Source: Streptomyces alboniger (GTDB lineage: Bacteria; Actinomycetota; Actinomycetes; Streptomycetales; Streptomycetaceae). From it: a DNA stretch of 64,000 bases. The notes under the pieces are model-generated. The model was not told where the DNA came from. It did not search any database and saw only the letters and a list, made by a program, of their open reading frames with translations. The stretch covers positions 7,750,001 to 7,814,000 of the forward strand of contig NZ_CP023695.1 in the NCBI RefSeq assembly GCF_008704395.1, given 5' to 3'. Both the position numbers and the translations under genes were made by a program. Positions 51,511 through 59,889 of the stretch are shown here, one piece after another (the stretch's first letter is position 1; each line of letters begins with the position of its first letter).

Positions 51511-52572
51511 ATGCGGCTCGAAAGCGACGACGTACAGCGCGACCTGGCGTCGGCCGTACGCGCGGGCCTTGCCCCCGCGGCAGACCCGGGCGGCGCGCTC
51601 GATCCGGCCGACGTCCACGCCTGCCTTACCGACCTGGACCTGTATGCGCTCGAACTGCCGGACACAGCAGCGGGACTGGCCTACGGGCTGAGCCACGTGG
51701 TGCCGGTGTGCGAGGAGTTGGGCCGCTGGGTCGCCCCCGACTCCTACCGCGCGGCCGCGCTGCTCGCCGACGTGATTCAGTCGGCCGAGCCGAGAGGCGA
51801 CGGTCATCCGGCGCCCGGCAGCGCGGAGTTGCTTGCCGGCATCGCGGCGGGCAAGGTCACGGCGGGGCTGGCGTCCGGGGACGGGGTCACGGTCACAGCG
51901 GCCCCCGGCGGCCTGCGGATCAGTGGTGACTGCGCCCTGTCGCAGCCACCGCCGGACGCCTCCTTCCACGTCGTACCGGCACGCCACACCCGGGGGACCG
52001 TGTTCGCCGCGGTGGCCGTCGACTCTCCCGGCGTGACGTGTGCGGCCACCCGGCGCGAAGGGATCCTGCGGCTGAGTCTGAAGGACGTCGCTCCCCTCGC
52101 GCTCTCCGCGCCCGCGCACGACACCGGCGGTGTCCCTTCACCGCTGCTCGTACGCGCCCGCGTCCGGCAGGCCGCCCATCTGCTCGGCCTGGCGGCGGGC
52201 GCGCACCGGCTCGCCGTCGGGCGGGCCGCCCGACGGCGGCAGTTCGGCCGGAGCATCGGCGAGAACCAGGCCGTCGCGTTCCCCCTGGCCGAGCAGTTCG
52301 CCCATCTGGAGGCCGTGCGCCTCCTGATCGGCGAAGCCGCCTGGGACGCCGACGGGGGGCGCCCGGCGGCCGTCGCCGCCACCCAGTCGCTCGCTTACGC
52401 GGCGGAACTGGCGCTGCGCGTCACCGCCCACGCGGTGCACGTCCACGGCGCGGCCGGAATCACGGGGGAGTACGCTGTCCAGCGGTACTACCGGGCCGCC
52501 GCCGTGGAGGCGACCCGATGGGGCGCCCCGGCCGCGCTGTGGCAGGAGGCGGGGAGGCTGCGCCTACGGTGA
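51511..52572 (+). CDS. Acyl-CoA dehydrogenase-like protein, second of pair
   Basis: 353 residues with the C-terminal helical bundle of the family (AHLLGLAAGAHRLAVGRAARRRQFGRSIGENQAV, HAVHVHGAAGITGEYAVQRYYRAAAVEA). The middle region lacks the EPGxGSD loop and is shortened, so it probably acts as a non-catalytic or substrate-binding partner of the protein from the gene just before it. Pairs like this form alpha2-beta2 flavoenzymes in actinomycete steroid and secondary metabolism. It begins one base after the preceding stop, and its end overlaps the convergent lysZ-like gene by 9 bp. Confidence 0.87.
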   Translation: MRLESDDVQRDLASAVRAGLAPAADPGGALDPADVHACLTDLDLYALELPDTAAGLAYGLSHVVPVCEELGRWVAPDSYRAAALLADVIQSAEPRGDGHPAPGSAELLAGIAAGKVTAGLASGDGVTVTAAPGGLRISGDCALSQPPPDASFHVVPARHTRGTVFAAVAVDSPGVTCAATRREGILRLSLKDVAPLALSAPAHDTGGVPSPLLVRARVRQAAHLLGLAAGAHRLAVGRAARRRQFGRSIGENQAVAFPLAEQFAHLEAVRLLIGEAAWDADGGRPAAVAATQSLAYAAELALRVTAHAVHVHGAAGITGEYAVQRYYRAAAVEATRWGAPAALWQEAGRLRLR

Positions 52573-53481
52573 CGGCCGCCGCGCCTGCGGCAACGGCCGC
52601 TCTGCCTCCGGTGACGGCCGCTCCGACCGCGGTTCTGGCAGGGTGACCCTGGTGCCCGGCCCTTCGCCGGTCACCGCCTTCAACGGGTGCGCCGCCCCTC
52701 CATCGGAGATCCATACGCTGGGCACCCCCGCTAGCAGGGCCTCGCGCGCCGCGACCAGCTTGATGGTCATGCCGCCCTGCACCCAGGAAGGGGCCGGTTC
52801 ACCCGGCTGCGGCAGCCGGTAGGCGGCCAGCGCGCTGGCCGGGTCGGTGGGGTCGGTGAGCACCCCGGGGGCCCCGGTGAGGAAGAGCAGGCTGTCGGCC
52901 CGCAGCGCCGCCGCGACGGCTGCCGCGGCACGGTCGGCGTTGACGTTGACCGGTTCGCCGTCCTCGGCCAGTGCCGGTGGCGACACCACCGGCACCACGC
53001 CCGCGGCGAGCAAGTCGTGCAGCAGGGCGGCGTCGACGCCGACGATCCGGCCGCTGCGGTCGTCCCGTACGACAGTGAGTCGTCCCTCCACGACCGCCCG
53101 TACGGCCTTCTTGCGGCGGGCCCGCAGCAGACCGGAGTCGAGGCCGGTCAGCCCCACGGCGCGGACGCCGTGCCGGTCAAGGGCCCGGAGCAGCGTGGGC
53201 TTGACGCGGCCCGCCAGGGCCAGGGTGAGGACGTCGAGGGTGGCCGCGTCGGTGTAGCGGGTGACGACGCCGTCGGGTGCGGTGAGATACCGCAGTTCCA
53301 CGCCGAGTTGCTCCGCGAGGCGGCTCATCTCGGCGGAACCGCCGTGGACGAGGACCACACGCCGCCCCGCCGCCCTCAGCCGGGCGACGTCCTCGCAGAG
53401 CCGGTCGACGTCGAGAGCCCCGCTGCCGCCGCACTTGACGACCACCGTCTCCGGAGTGCCGTCGGCCCGGTCCCCGCTCAC
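52564..53481 (-). CDS. lysZ: LysW-aminoacyl kinase (LysZ/ArgB family)
   Basis: 305 residues of the amino-acid kinase family: TVVVKCGGSGALDVDRL, VVLVHGGSAEMSRLAEQLGVELRYL, VGLTGLDSGLLRARRK, VVPVVSPPALAEDGEPVNVNADRAAAAVAAAL, GMTIKLVAAREALLAGV. It phosphorylates the side-chain carboxylate of an amino acid held on LysW, the homologue of acetylglutamate kinase. The C-terminus has a low-complexity Glu/Pro/Arg tail. GTG start at 53481 overlaps the stop of the reductase gene (GTGA). It is the last gene of the eight-gene amino-group-carrier operon. Confidence 0.92.
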   Translation of the reverse strand: MSGDRADGTPETVVVKCGGSGALDVDRLCEDVARLRAAGRRVVLVHGGSAEMSRLAEQLGVELRYLTAPDGVVTRYTDAATLDVLTLALAGRVKPTLLRALDRHGVRAVGLTGLDSGLLRARRKKAVRAVVEGRLTVVRDDRSGRIVGVDAALLHDLLAAGVVPVVSPPALAEDGEPVNVNADRAAAAVAAALRADSLLFLTGAPGVLTDPTDPASALAAYRLPQPGEPAPSWVQGGMTIKLVAAREALLAGVPSVWISDGGAAHPLKAVTGEGPGTRVTLPEPRSERPSPEAERPLPQARRPSP

Positions 53482-54521
53482 AGCGGGTGCAGCCCGGGGA
53501 ATTCGAGCCCAAGGCGCTCCGGCCAGCCCTGCCTGATGTTGACGCACTGCACGGCGTTGCCCGCCGCCCCCTTCACCAGGTTGTCGAGCGCCGCGACGGC
53601 GACGACCTGGCCGCGGTCCGCGTCGAGGGCGAAGCCCACGTCGCAGAAGTTGGACCCGCTGAGGATCTTCGGCTCGGGCAGCCGGTACAGGCCGCGCCGC
53701 TGCGCCACCACGCGGACGAACGGCTCTGCGCCGTAGCAGTCGCGGTAGACCCGGCGCAGCTCCGGCTCGCGCAGCTCGGCCGTGAGGGTGGCCCGGCACA
53801 GCACCTGGGCTCCTCGTACGGCCTCGACGCCGGTGGCGCTCATGCTGACGGTCAGCCCGGTGGCCTGTGCCACCTCCGCCTCGTGCCGGTGGCCGGCCGG
53901 CGCGAACACCCGCATGGCGCCGCTGCGTTCGGCGTGCAGGTTCATCGGCCCGGCCCCCGAACCCGAGCCGCTGGACCCGATCCGGCCGTCCACCGATACC
54001 CGATCCTCGACCAGGCCTGCGGCGGCCAGCGGGTACAGGGCCAGGATGGCGGCGGTCGCCATGCAACCGGGCACGCTGATCCGGTCGGCGCCCGCCAGAT
54101 CCTTGCGGTACCGCTCGGGCCAGCCGGTGACGAACTCCGGCAGCAGCTCCGGGGCCGTGTGCGCGGTGCCGTAGTACCGCTCGTACACCTCGGGGTCGGT
54201 CAGCCGGAAGTCGGCGCTGAGGTCGACCAGGCAACCGGCCCGGCCGGCCCATCGCGGGACCATCGCCATGGTCTCGCGGTGCGGTGTGGCCAGGAACAGC
54301 ACATCGCAGTCCGGCGCGTCGTCCGGTCCGACGAAGGCGAGGTCCGTCAGGGCCCGGAGGTTGGGGTGCACTCCGTCGAGGCGTCTGCCCGCCATGCCGC
54401 GCGAGACCGGCGCGACCAGCTCCAGGTGGGGGTGGCCGAGCAGGATGCGGCACAGCTCCCCGCCGATGTAGCCGCTCGCGCCGACGATGCCCGCCCGGAT
54501 CACGCCCCGGGTCTCACTCAC
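53478..54521 (-). CDS. lysY: LysW-aminoacyl phosphate reductase (LysY/ArgC family)
   Basis: 347 residues: RAGIVGASGYIGGELCRILLGHPHLEL (NADP fold), LFLATPHRETMAM, the catalytic cysteine in SVPGCMATAAILALYPL, the GSSGSGSGAGP loop, HRHEAEVAQ, and FCDVGFALDADRGQVVAVAALDNLVKGAAGNAVQ. It reduces the acyl phosphate made by LysZ to an aldehyde, giving a LysW-bound semialdehyde. The GTG at 54521 lies inside the end of lysW (8-bp overlap), which is typical of tight coupling. In this operon the aldehyde is the presumed acceptor for the two-carbon unit from the transketolase. Confidence 0.93.
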   Translation of the reverse strand: MSETRGVIRAGIVGASGYIGGELCRILLGHPHLELVAPVSRGMAGRRLDGVHPNLRALTDLAFVGPDDAPDCDVLFLATPHRETMAMVPRWAGRAGCLVDLSADFRLTDPEVYERYYGTAHTAPELLPEFVTGWPERYRKDLAGADRISVPGCMATAAILALYPLAAAGLVEDRVSVDGRIGSSGSGSGAGPMNLHAERSGAMRVFAPAGHRHEAEVAQATGLTVSMSATGVEAVRGAQVLCRATLTAELREPELRRVYRDCYGAEPFVRVVAQRRGLYRLPEPKILSGSNFCDVGFALDADRGQVVAVAALDNLVKGAAGNAVQCVNIRQGWPERLGLEFPGLHPL

Positions 54522-54684
54522 CCCAGTCCTCTTCGACCTCCGGCGCGAGCGCCAGCAGAACGGGGTCGAGCCCGAGGATCTCCAGTTCGCTGAGGCACCC
54601 CGGACACTCGACGATCTCGTTCTGCCGGGGCGTGGCGTCGAGCTTGACGTCGCTCTCGCAGCTCGGGCACACGGCTGTAGACAT
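54514..54684 (-). CDS. lysW: LysW-type amino-group carrier protein
   Basis: 56 residues with two zinc-type cysteine pairs (VCPSCESD and VECPGCLSE), an acidic second half and the C-terminal signature EDWGE, whose last glutamate's gamma-carboxyl carries the substrate through an isopeptide bond. This signature is diagnostic of LysW/AmCP proteins. Good ribosome binding site (AAGGAG before ATG at 54684). It starts one base after the transketolase C-half stop and overlaps lysY by 8 bp. A carrier beside a transketolase and an aminotransferase, rather than the lysine genes, indicates secondary metabolism. Confidence 0.96.
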   Translation of the reverse strand: MSTAVCPSCESDVKLDATPRQNEIVECPGCLSELEILGLDPVLLALAPEVEEDWGE

Positions 54685-54685
54685 G

Positions 54686-55741
54686 TCACCTTCTCCTTGT
54701 GTTGTGGTGGTCCGCGCGTGGTTCGTACGCGTCGGGCCGCGCGCTGTACGCGTCGGTCCGCGTGGGTTTGAGCAGGGTCAGCGCCTCCGTCACGACGCGG
54801 TCCACCGTCACGCCGCCGTCCTCCAGCAGATCGCGCTCGTCCCCGACGGTGTCGAGGTAGCGGTCCTCGACGCCCACCCGCCGTACCCGGCAGGGGTGTT
54901 CGGAGGCCACCACCTCGCTCACGGCACCGCCGAGCCCGCCCACCACGAGGTGGTCCTCGACGGTGACGATGCCCGCGGTCTCGCGCGCCGCGCGCAGCAG
55001 CGGGGCGCGGTCGAGCGGCTTGATGGTGTGCATGTTCACGACCCGCGCCGACACCCCCCGCTCGGCGAGCACGTCGCGCGCGGTGAGCGCGTAGTGGACC
55101 GGCAGCGCTCCGGTCGCGACCACCAGCAGGTCGTCCCCGTCGCCCAGTTGGACGGAGGCGCCGATGGTGAAGTCGTACGGCTCCTGGTAGACGCGGGGGG
55201 TCGCGTTGCGGCCGAGACGGATGTACACCGGGCCGGGGTGGTGAGCGGCGGCCCGTACCGCGAGGGCCGTCTCACCGGCGTCGGCCGGCACGAGGACGGT
55301 CAGGTGCGGCAGGGTCCGGACGATGGCCAGGTCCTGGAGGGCGTGGTGCGAGGGGCCGTAGTGGCCCGCGGAGAGACCGCCGTGGGTGGCGACCACCTTG
55401 ACCGGCAGGTTGTTCCCGGCCACGTCCAGCTTGAGCTGCTCACAGGCGCGGGTGGTGGCGAACGTACTCATCGTGTGGGCGAACGGGATGAGTCCCGAGG
55501 CCGCGAGCCCGGCGGACATGCCGAACAGGTTGGCCTCCGCGATCCCGACGTTCGCGTACTGGGCCGGGAGTTCGGCGGCGAACCCGTCCTCGAAGCCGCC
55601 CGTGTCGGAGTCCACGCAGAAGATCCGGTCGTCGGCCCTGGCCAGCTCAAGGAGCGTACGCCGGTGGGCGTCCCTGGCCGAGCCCGTGTACAGCTCCGCC
55701 CAGTCGCTCCCGCTGGGGACGCTCTCCTCCGTCGCCGTCAT
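54686..55741 (-). CDS. Transketolase, C-terminal subunit
   Basis: 351 residues holding the pyrimidine-binding and C-terminal domains: IFCVDSDTGGFEDGFAAELPAQYANVGIAEANLFGMSAGLA, HTMSTFATTRACEQLKLDVAG, THGGLSAGHYGPSHHALQDLAIVR, VLVPADAGETALAV, and the last domain with VEDHLVVGGLGGAVSEVV. It pairs with the TPP-diphosphate-binding subunit encoded just upstream (ATGA overlap). A split enzyme of this kind in amino-group-carrier clusters adds a two-carbon ketol unit to a LysW-bound semialdehyde. The C-terminal tail of about 20 residues is Arg/Asp-rich and probably disordered. Confidence 0.93.
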   Translation of the reverse strand: MTATEESVPSGSDWAELYTGSARDAHRRTLLELARADDRIFCVDSDTGGFEDGFAAELPAQYANVGIAEANLFGMSAGLAASGLIPFAHTMSTFATTRACEQLKLDVAGNNLPVKVVATHGGLSAGHYGPSHHALQDLAIVRTLPHLTVLVPADAGETALAVRAAAHHPGPVYIRLGRNATPRVYQEPYDFTIGASVQLGDGDDLLVVATGALPVHYALTARDVLAERGVSARVVNMHTIKPLDRAPLLRAARETAGIVTVEDHLVVGGLGGAVSEVVASEHPCRVRRVGVEDRYLDTVGDERDLLEDGGVTVDRVVTEALTLLKPTRTDAYSARPDAYEPRADHHNTRRR

Positions 55742-56580
55742 GTCTGGTTCCTCCGCCGTGCGCGCAGGCCGGCCGTCGCCCGCTCGTGCAGGCGGGGCGT
55801 GAGCCGGACGTAGTGGCTCTTCTTGCGGTCCTCGAAGAGGGGCACGCCGCGGCCTTTCACGGTCTTGGCGATGACGACGGTGGGGCGGCCCGGCGTGCGG
55901 GGCAGCGCGCCGAACAGCGCCCGCAGCGCCGCCAGGTCGTGGCCGTCGACTTCGGCCACCGACCAGCCGAAGCTGCGCCAGCGGTCGGCGAGCGGCTCCA
56001 GGCCCACGGATTCCTCCGTGCGGCCGCTGATCTGCCAGCCATTGCGGTCGACCACGGCGGTGAGGTTGCCGAGGCCGAGGTGGGCCGCGGACATGATCGC
56101 CTCCCAGTTGGAGCCCTCCTGTAGTTCACCGTCGCCGAGCAGGACGAACGCCCGGTTGTCGCGGCCGGTGCGGGACGCGGCCAGCGCCACACCGCCGGCG
56201 AGGGACAGCCCGTGGCCGAGGGAGCCGGTCGGGAACTCCACGCCGGGCAGGCGGCGCAGTGGGTGCCCGGCCAGCCGGCTGTGCCGCTGCCCATAGGTGC
56301 GGCACTCCTCCGGCGGGAAGTAGCCGTGCTCGGCGAGGACGGCGTAGAGCGCCGCGGCGGCGTGCCCCTTGCTGAGCACGAACCAGTCACGGCCCGGCCA
56401 CCGCGGCTCGTCGGGCCGCACGCGCAGTACGGATCCGTAGAGCACGGTGAGGATGTCGACGGCGGACAGGCTGCCGCCGACGTGGGTGCCGTGCTCGGTG
56501 GCCCCCATCGCGAGGATGTGCTCGCGGGCCCGGTACGCGCGTTCGGCCAGCTCTTCGATGCTGACGTCCTCGTGCGTCAT
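55738..56580 (-). CDS. Transketolase, N-terminal (TPP-binding) subunit
   Basis: 280 residues: MGATEHGTHVGGSLSAVDILTVLYGSVLRV, FVLSKGHAAAALYAVLAEHGYFP, the TPP/Mg motif in VLLGDGELQEGSNWEAIMSAAHLGLGNLTAVVDRNGWQ (GDG to N), and TVVIAKTVKGRGVP. It is half of a two-gene transketolase, coupled by ATGA at both ends to the aminotransferase gene before it and the C-half after it. Donor ketose is probably a sugar phosphate; the acceptor is inferred to be the LysW-bound aldehyde. Confidence 0.93.
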   Translation of the reverse strand: MTHEDVSIEELAERAYRAREHILAMGATEHGTHVGGSLSAVDILTVLYGSVLRVRPDEPRWPGRDWFVLSKGHAAAALYAVLAEHGYFPPEECRTYGQRHSRLAGHPLRRLPGVEFPTGSLGHGLSLAGGVALAASRTGRDNRAFVLLGDGELQEGSNWEAIMSAAHLGLGNLTAVVDRNGWQISGRTEESVGLEPLADRWRSFGWSVAEVDGHDLAALRALFGALPRTPGRPTVVIAKTVKGRGVPLFEDRKKSHYVRLTPRLHERATAGLRARRRNQT

Positions 56581-57890
56581 GCGGGTGCCGCCTCGGTGCC
56601 GGCCTCGCGCCACTTCGGCCGGTACGTCATCGACCGGGCGGCGGGCACCAGCGTGTCCAGCTGCTCCCACACCTTCTCGAAGGCGTCCGCGCAGCGCGTA
56701 AGGACCGGGCCCGCGGCGGGGTTGAGGTGCCAGCGCTGCATCGTCAGGGAGTCCTCGATCACGGCCAGGGTGGTGGGGTGGTCCTGCGGGCGGTAGGGCT
56801 GGTCGGGGAAGGCGTCACGAAGCGCGGGCTGGGCGGGCAGGGGCAGCGACTGGTAGGGCCGGACCGGCACGCCCTCGGCGCGCAGCGCCCGCTGGAGCAC
56901 GGTGCGCAGGGCGCCGGGGGTGACCTCCGGGCAGCCGGCCTCGCGGGGGTCGAAGCGCAGGCGCAGCTGGAACCAGGCGTGGGTGCGGTCCTCGGGGCAG
57001 TGCGGCGTCACGATTCCGTCGAGTGCCGCGAGCCGGCCGAGGAAGCGGCGTACATTCCGGTCGCGCTGCTCGTGCCGCTCGGCGAGCCGGGCGAGCTGGC
57101 AGCGGGTGAAGGCGGCCTGGACGCTGCTGAGCTTGGCGTTGCCCGCGATCACCTGCGAGAGGTAGCCGCGTTCGCCGCGCCCGGTCAGGTCCTCGCCGAA
57201 CTGCCTGCGCAGTACGACGCGTTCGTGGATCGCCGGGTCGTCGGTGGTGAGGAGCCCGCCCTCGCCGCTCGTGGGCAGGTTCTTGGAGGCGTTGAGGCTG
57301 AACGCCGCCACGTCACCGAGCGCGCCCGCCTGCCGGCCGCGATAGGTCGCGCCGTGCGCCTGCGCCGCGTCCTCGACGAGTACGAGGCCGTGCCGATCGG
57401 CGAGGGTACGCAGCGCGTCCATGTCGCAGGGCAGGCCGTGCAGGTGAACGGCGAGGATCGCCTGCGTGCGCGGGGTGATCGCGGCAGCGGCGGCGGCCGG
57501 GTCGATGGTGTAGGTGAGCGGGTCGATGTCCACGAACACCGGGACGAGCCCGCGCATGACGGGCGCCGACGCGGTGGCGATGAAGGAGAGGGCGGGTACG
57601 AGGATTTCGGCGCCCGGTTCCAGGCCGGTCGCGGCCAGCGCCAGTTCGATGGCCGCGGTGCCCGAGGAGAGGGCAGCGCAGTGGCCCACCCCGGTGTAGC
57701 GCGCCCACTCCTCTTCCAGGAGTTGCACCTCGCCGCGTTCCACGGAGGTGAAGCGGCCGCTGTCGAGGACGGCGAGCACCGCCTCGCGCTCGGCGTTCGT
57801 GACGATCGGCCAGGCGGTGGCGGGAGAGGTGCCCGCGTCGGCGTCCACCGTGCGGGCTCCGCCGAACATGGCCAGCCGTGATATGCCCAT
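56577..57890 (-). CDS. DegT/DnrJ/EryC1/StrS-family PLP aminotransferase
   Basis: 437 residues. Motifs: TNAEREAVLAVLDSGRFTSVERGEVQLLEEEWARYTG, ALSSGTAAIELAL (phosphate), LVPALSFIATASAPV, DIDPLTYTIDP, VLVEDAAQAHGATYRG (PLP aspartate) and FSLNASKNLPTSGEGG with the PLP lysine in ASKN. Such enzymes transaminate keto-sugars and related ketols. Here it would aminate the C6 ketone left after two-carbon addition by the transketolase, giving a diamino acid on the carrier. The ATG (57890) overlaps the lysX stop by one base (TGATG). Confidence 0.92.
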   Translation of the reverse strand: MGISRLAMFGGARTVDADAGTSPATAWPIVTNAEREAVLAVLDSGRFTSVERGEVQLLEEEWARYTGVGHCAALSSGTAAIELALAATGLEPGAEILVPALSFIATASAPVMRGLVPVFVDIDPLTYTIDPAAAAAAITPRTQAILAVHLHGLPCDMDALRTLADRHGLVLVEDAAQAHGATYRGRQAGALGDVAAFSLNASKNLPTSGEGGLLTTDDPAIHERVVLRRQFGEDLTGRGERGYLSQVIAGNAKLSSVQAAFTRCQLARLAERHEQRDRNVRRFLGRLAALDGIVTPHCPEDRTHAWFQLRLRFDPREAGCPEVTPGALRTVLQRALRAEGVPVRPYQSLPLPAQPALRDAFPDQPYRPQDHPTTLAVIEDSLTMQRWHLNPAAGPVLTRCADAFEKVWEQLDTLVPAARSMTYRPKWREAGTEAAPA

Positions 57891-58783
57891 CAGTTCCTCA
57901 CCAGTTGCTGTACCAGATAGTCCACGTAGCGGCCGGGCAGATCCACGTCGAGCGCTTCCGAGGCGCCGCGGAACTGGGGCGTGTGATTGACCTCGTTGAC
58001 CAGGAGCCGCCCCTCGGCGTCCTCCAGGAGGTCGATTCCATAGACGCCGGGGCCGATCGCGGCGGCCGTGGCCGTCAGGAGGCCCTCCAGCTCCGCGGTG
58101 AGCGGGCAGGGCAGGGTGCGTGCGTCACGTGCGGTGTTGGTGCGCCAGGACGTGGAGGTGCGGTACACCGCGCCCACCACTTCGGTGCCGAACACCAGCC
58201 CTCTGATGTCCCGCCCGGGTTTGTCGACGTACTCCTGGATGTAGGTGATGCGCTGCTGCGGGTCGGGCAGGGCCGCACGCAGTTCGAGGACGGCCTCGGC
58301 CGCGTCGTGGTCGGCGAGCCGGGCGACCTGGCGACCCCAGGATCCGGTCAGGGGCTTGACGACCGCCGGGTATCCGAAGCCGTCGAGGGCGTCGAGCGCC
58401 GCCGCCGGTGTCGGCGTGACCATGCAGCGCGGTACGGGCAGTCCGGCCGCCCGCAGGGTCAGCGTGGTGAGCAGTTTGTCGCCGCACAGCGCGATCGCCG
58501 CGGCGCTGTTGACCACGGTCACGCCCGCGTGTTCGAGGACGCGTGCCGTCGTCAGGTTCCTGTGGTGGGACACCTCCCGGGCGACCGCCGTGGACCAGGG
58601 CGCCGTCAGGTCATCGAGCCGGAAGACCGCGCTCCGCGGATCGAGTACGTGGTACGGGATCCGGCGGCGGTCCAGCTCGTCCAGGATGCGCTTCTCCTCG
58701 TACGCGATGCGCGACGCGATCACGGCGAGCCCCGGCGGCAGGTCGGGCGGCAGGTCCGGCGCGCCGTCCCTGGGCAGGCTCAC
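57890..58783 (-). CDS. lysX: ATP-grasp ligase loading LysW (LysX/RimK-like)
   Basis: 297 residues of the RimK/LysX ATP-grasp family: GLAVIASRIAYEEKRILDELDRRRIPYHVLD (N-domain), HHRNLTTARVLEHAGVTVVNSA, DKLLTTLTLRAAGLPVPRCMV, FGYPAVVKPLTGSWGRQVARL, YIQEYVDKPGRDIRGLVFGTEVVGAVYR, and YGIDLLEDAEGRLLVNEVNHTPQF with metal-binding E and N. It ligates an amino acid's alpha-amino group to the C-terminal Glu of LysW. By analogy with the vazabitide pathway the substrate is probably glutamate. GTG start at 58783 overlaps the M20 stop (GTGA). Confidence 0.94.
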   Translation of the reverse strand: MSLPRDGAPDLPPDLPPGLAVIASRIAYEEKRILDELDRRRIPYHVLDPRSAVFRLDDLTAPWSTAVAREVSHHRNLTTARVLEHAGVTVVNSAAAIALCGDKLLTTLTLRAAGLPVPRCMVTPTPAAALDALDGFGYPAVVKPLTGSWGRQVARLADHDAAEAVLELRAALPDPQQRITYIQEYVDKPGRDIRGLVFGTEVVGAVYRTSTSWRTNTARDARTLPCPLTAELEGLLTATAAAIGPGVYGIDLLEDAEGRLLVNEVNHTPQFRGASEALDVDLPGRYVDYLVQQLVRN

Positions 58784-59889
58784 GGGGTCGCCCCCGGCCC
58801 GGATCCCGCGGCTGCCCCGCGGGTACGCCCCTCGGTGGCGGCCAGGGCCGCGGCCAGCTCCTCGACGGCGGTCGTCAGGACGTCGATCGCCGTGAGGTAC
58901 TCGGTGAGGTCCACGTGCTCCTCGTCCGTGTGGTCCAGGCGGGAATCCCCCGGGCCGTACGCGGCGATCGGCACGTCCCAGTGCGGGCCGACGACGTTCA
59001 TGTCGGCGGTGCCGAGCTTGACCTTGGCGGTCGGTGCCCCGACATGCCGTCGGATTCCCTCGCGCAGGGCGGCTACGACGGGGTCGGTGCGGGGCGAGCG
59101 TACCGCCGGCAGGCTCTCGGCCACGGTGAGCGGGTCCGGCCCGGCCAACTCGCGCAGCCAGTCCAGGAATCCGTCGCGGTCGAAGCCGACCGGGATGCGG
59201 CAGGAGATCTCGACCCTGGCGCGCCGCACGTCGCCGTGGAGCGCGACCAGCGCGGGGATGGCCCGGTCGAAGGCGGGACGTGACGCGTCGCCCTCGGCGA
59301 GGTGTCGGCGCACCGCCTGCCAGTGGTCCGCCGCAACCTCCACGGCCTTCGGCGCGGGTGAGCTGGTGTGCGCCCCGGGACGGGAGATGTCGACGGCGAA
59401 GCGGATGATGCCCTTGTATCCCAGCACCACATTGCCCACGCCGCTCGGCTCGCCGATGACGACCGCGTCCGGCCGCACGACACCGCGCAGATGGCGCGCG
59501 CCGGGCGAGGACCCCTCCTCGCCGACGGCTCCGACCACCATCAGGTGGGCGTCGCAGCGGGCCGAGGCCCTCAGCGCCGCCCACACCATCGTGGCGAGCG
59601 GGCCCTTGGCGTCGACCGCGCCGCGGCCGTACAGCTTCCCCGCGTCCTCGTACACCTTCAGGTCGCCGGGGACCGTGTCGATGTGGCCCAAGAGCAGGAT
59701 GAGCGGCGCGCCGGGCGTGCCCAGCTCACCGACCGCGTTGCCGACGGCGTCCCGGTGTGCACGGAAGCCCAACGCGCTCATGGCGTCGACCAGTTGGGCG
59801 ACGAGCGCGCCCTCTTCGCCGGTGACCGACGGAGTCTCCACCATGAGCCGGAGCAGCTCTGTCTCGTCGAGCTCGTCGAGTACGCCCAC
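58780..59889 (-). CDS. lysK: LysK-type M20 hydrolase releasing product from LysW
   Basis: 369 residues. Metal-site motifs: ILLLGHIDTVPGD (His and Asp), GRGAVDAKGPLATM (bridging Asp), VVGAVGEEGSSPGARHL (Glu-Glu pair) and VIGEPSGVGNVVLGYKG, plus the terminal YGPGDSRLDHTDEEHVDL. These match [LysW]-lysine/ornithine hydrolases. It should cut the finished amino acid from the carrier. GTG start at 59889 with GGAG upstream. As the first gene of the operon it marks the promoter side; all eight genes down to lysZ overlap or nearly touch. Confidence 0.93.
   Translation of the reverse strand: MGVLDELDETELLRLMVETPSVTGEEGALVAQLVDAMSALGFRAHRDAVGNAVGELGTPGAPLILLLGHIDTVPGDLKVYEDAGKLYGRGAVDAKGPLATMVWAALRASARCDAHLMVVGAVGEEGSSPGARHLRGVVRPDAVVIGEPSGVGNVVLGYKGIIRFAVDISRPGAHTSSPAPKAVEVAADHWQAVRRHLAEGDASRPAFDRAIPALVALHGDVRRARVEISCRIPVGFDRDGFLDWLRELAGPDPLTVAESLPAVRSPRTDPVVAALREGIRRHVGAPTAKVKLGTADMNVVGPHWDVPIAAYGPGDSRLDHTDEEHVDLTEYLTAIDVLTTAVEELAAALAATEGRTRGAAAGSGPGATP

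Noticed and set aside
52564..59889. Reading the LysW operon as primary lysine or arginine biosynthesis
   Set aside because: The split transketolase and DegT-type aminotransferase inside the operon, with NRPS neighbours, do not fit lysine or arginine synthesis, and actinomycetes use the diaminopimelate route for lysine.
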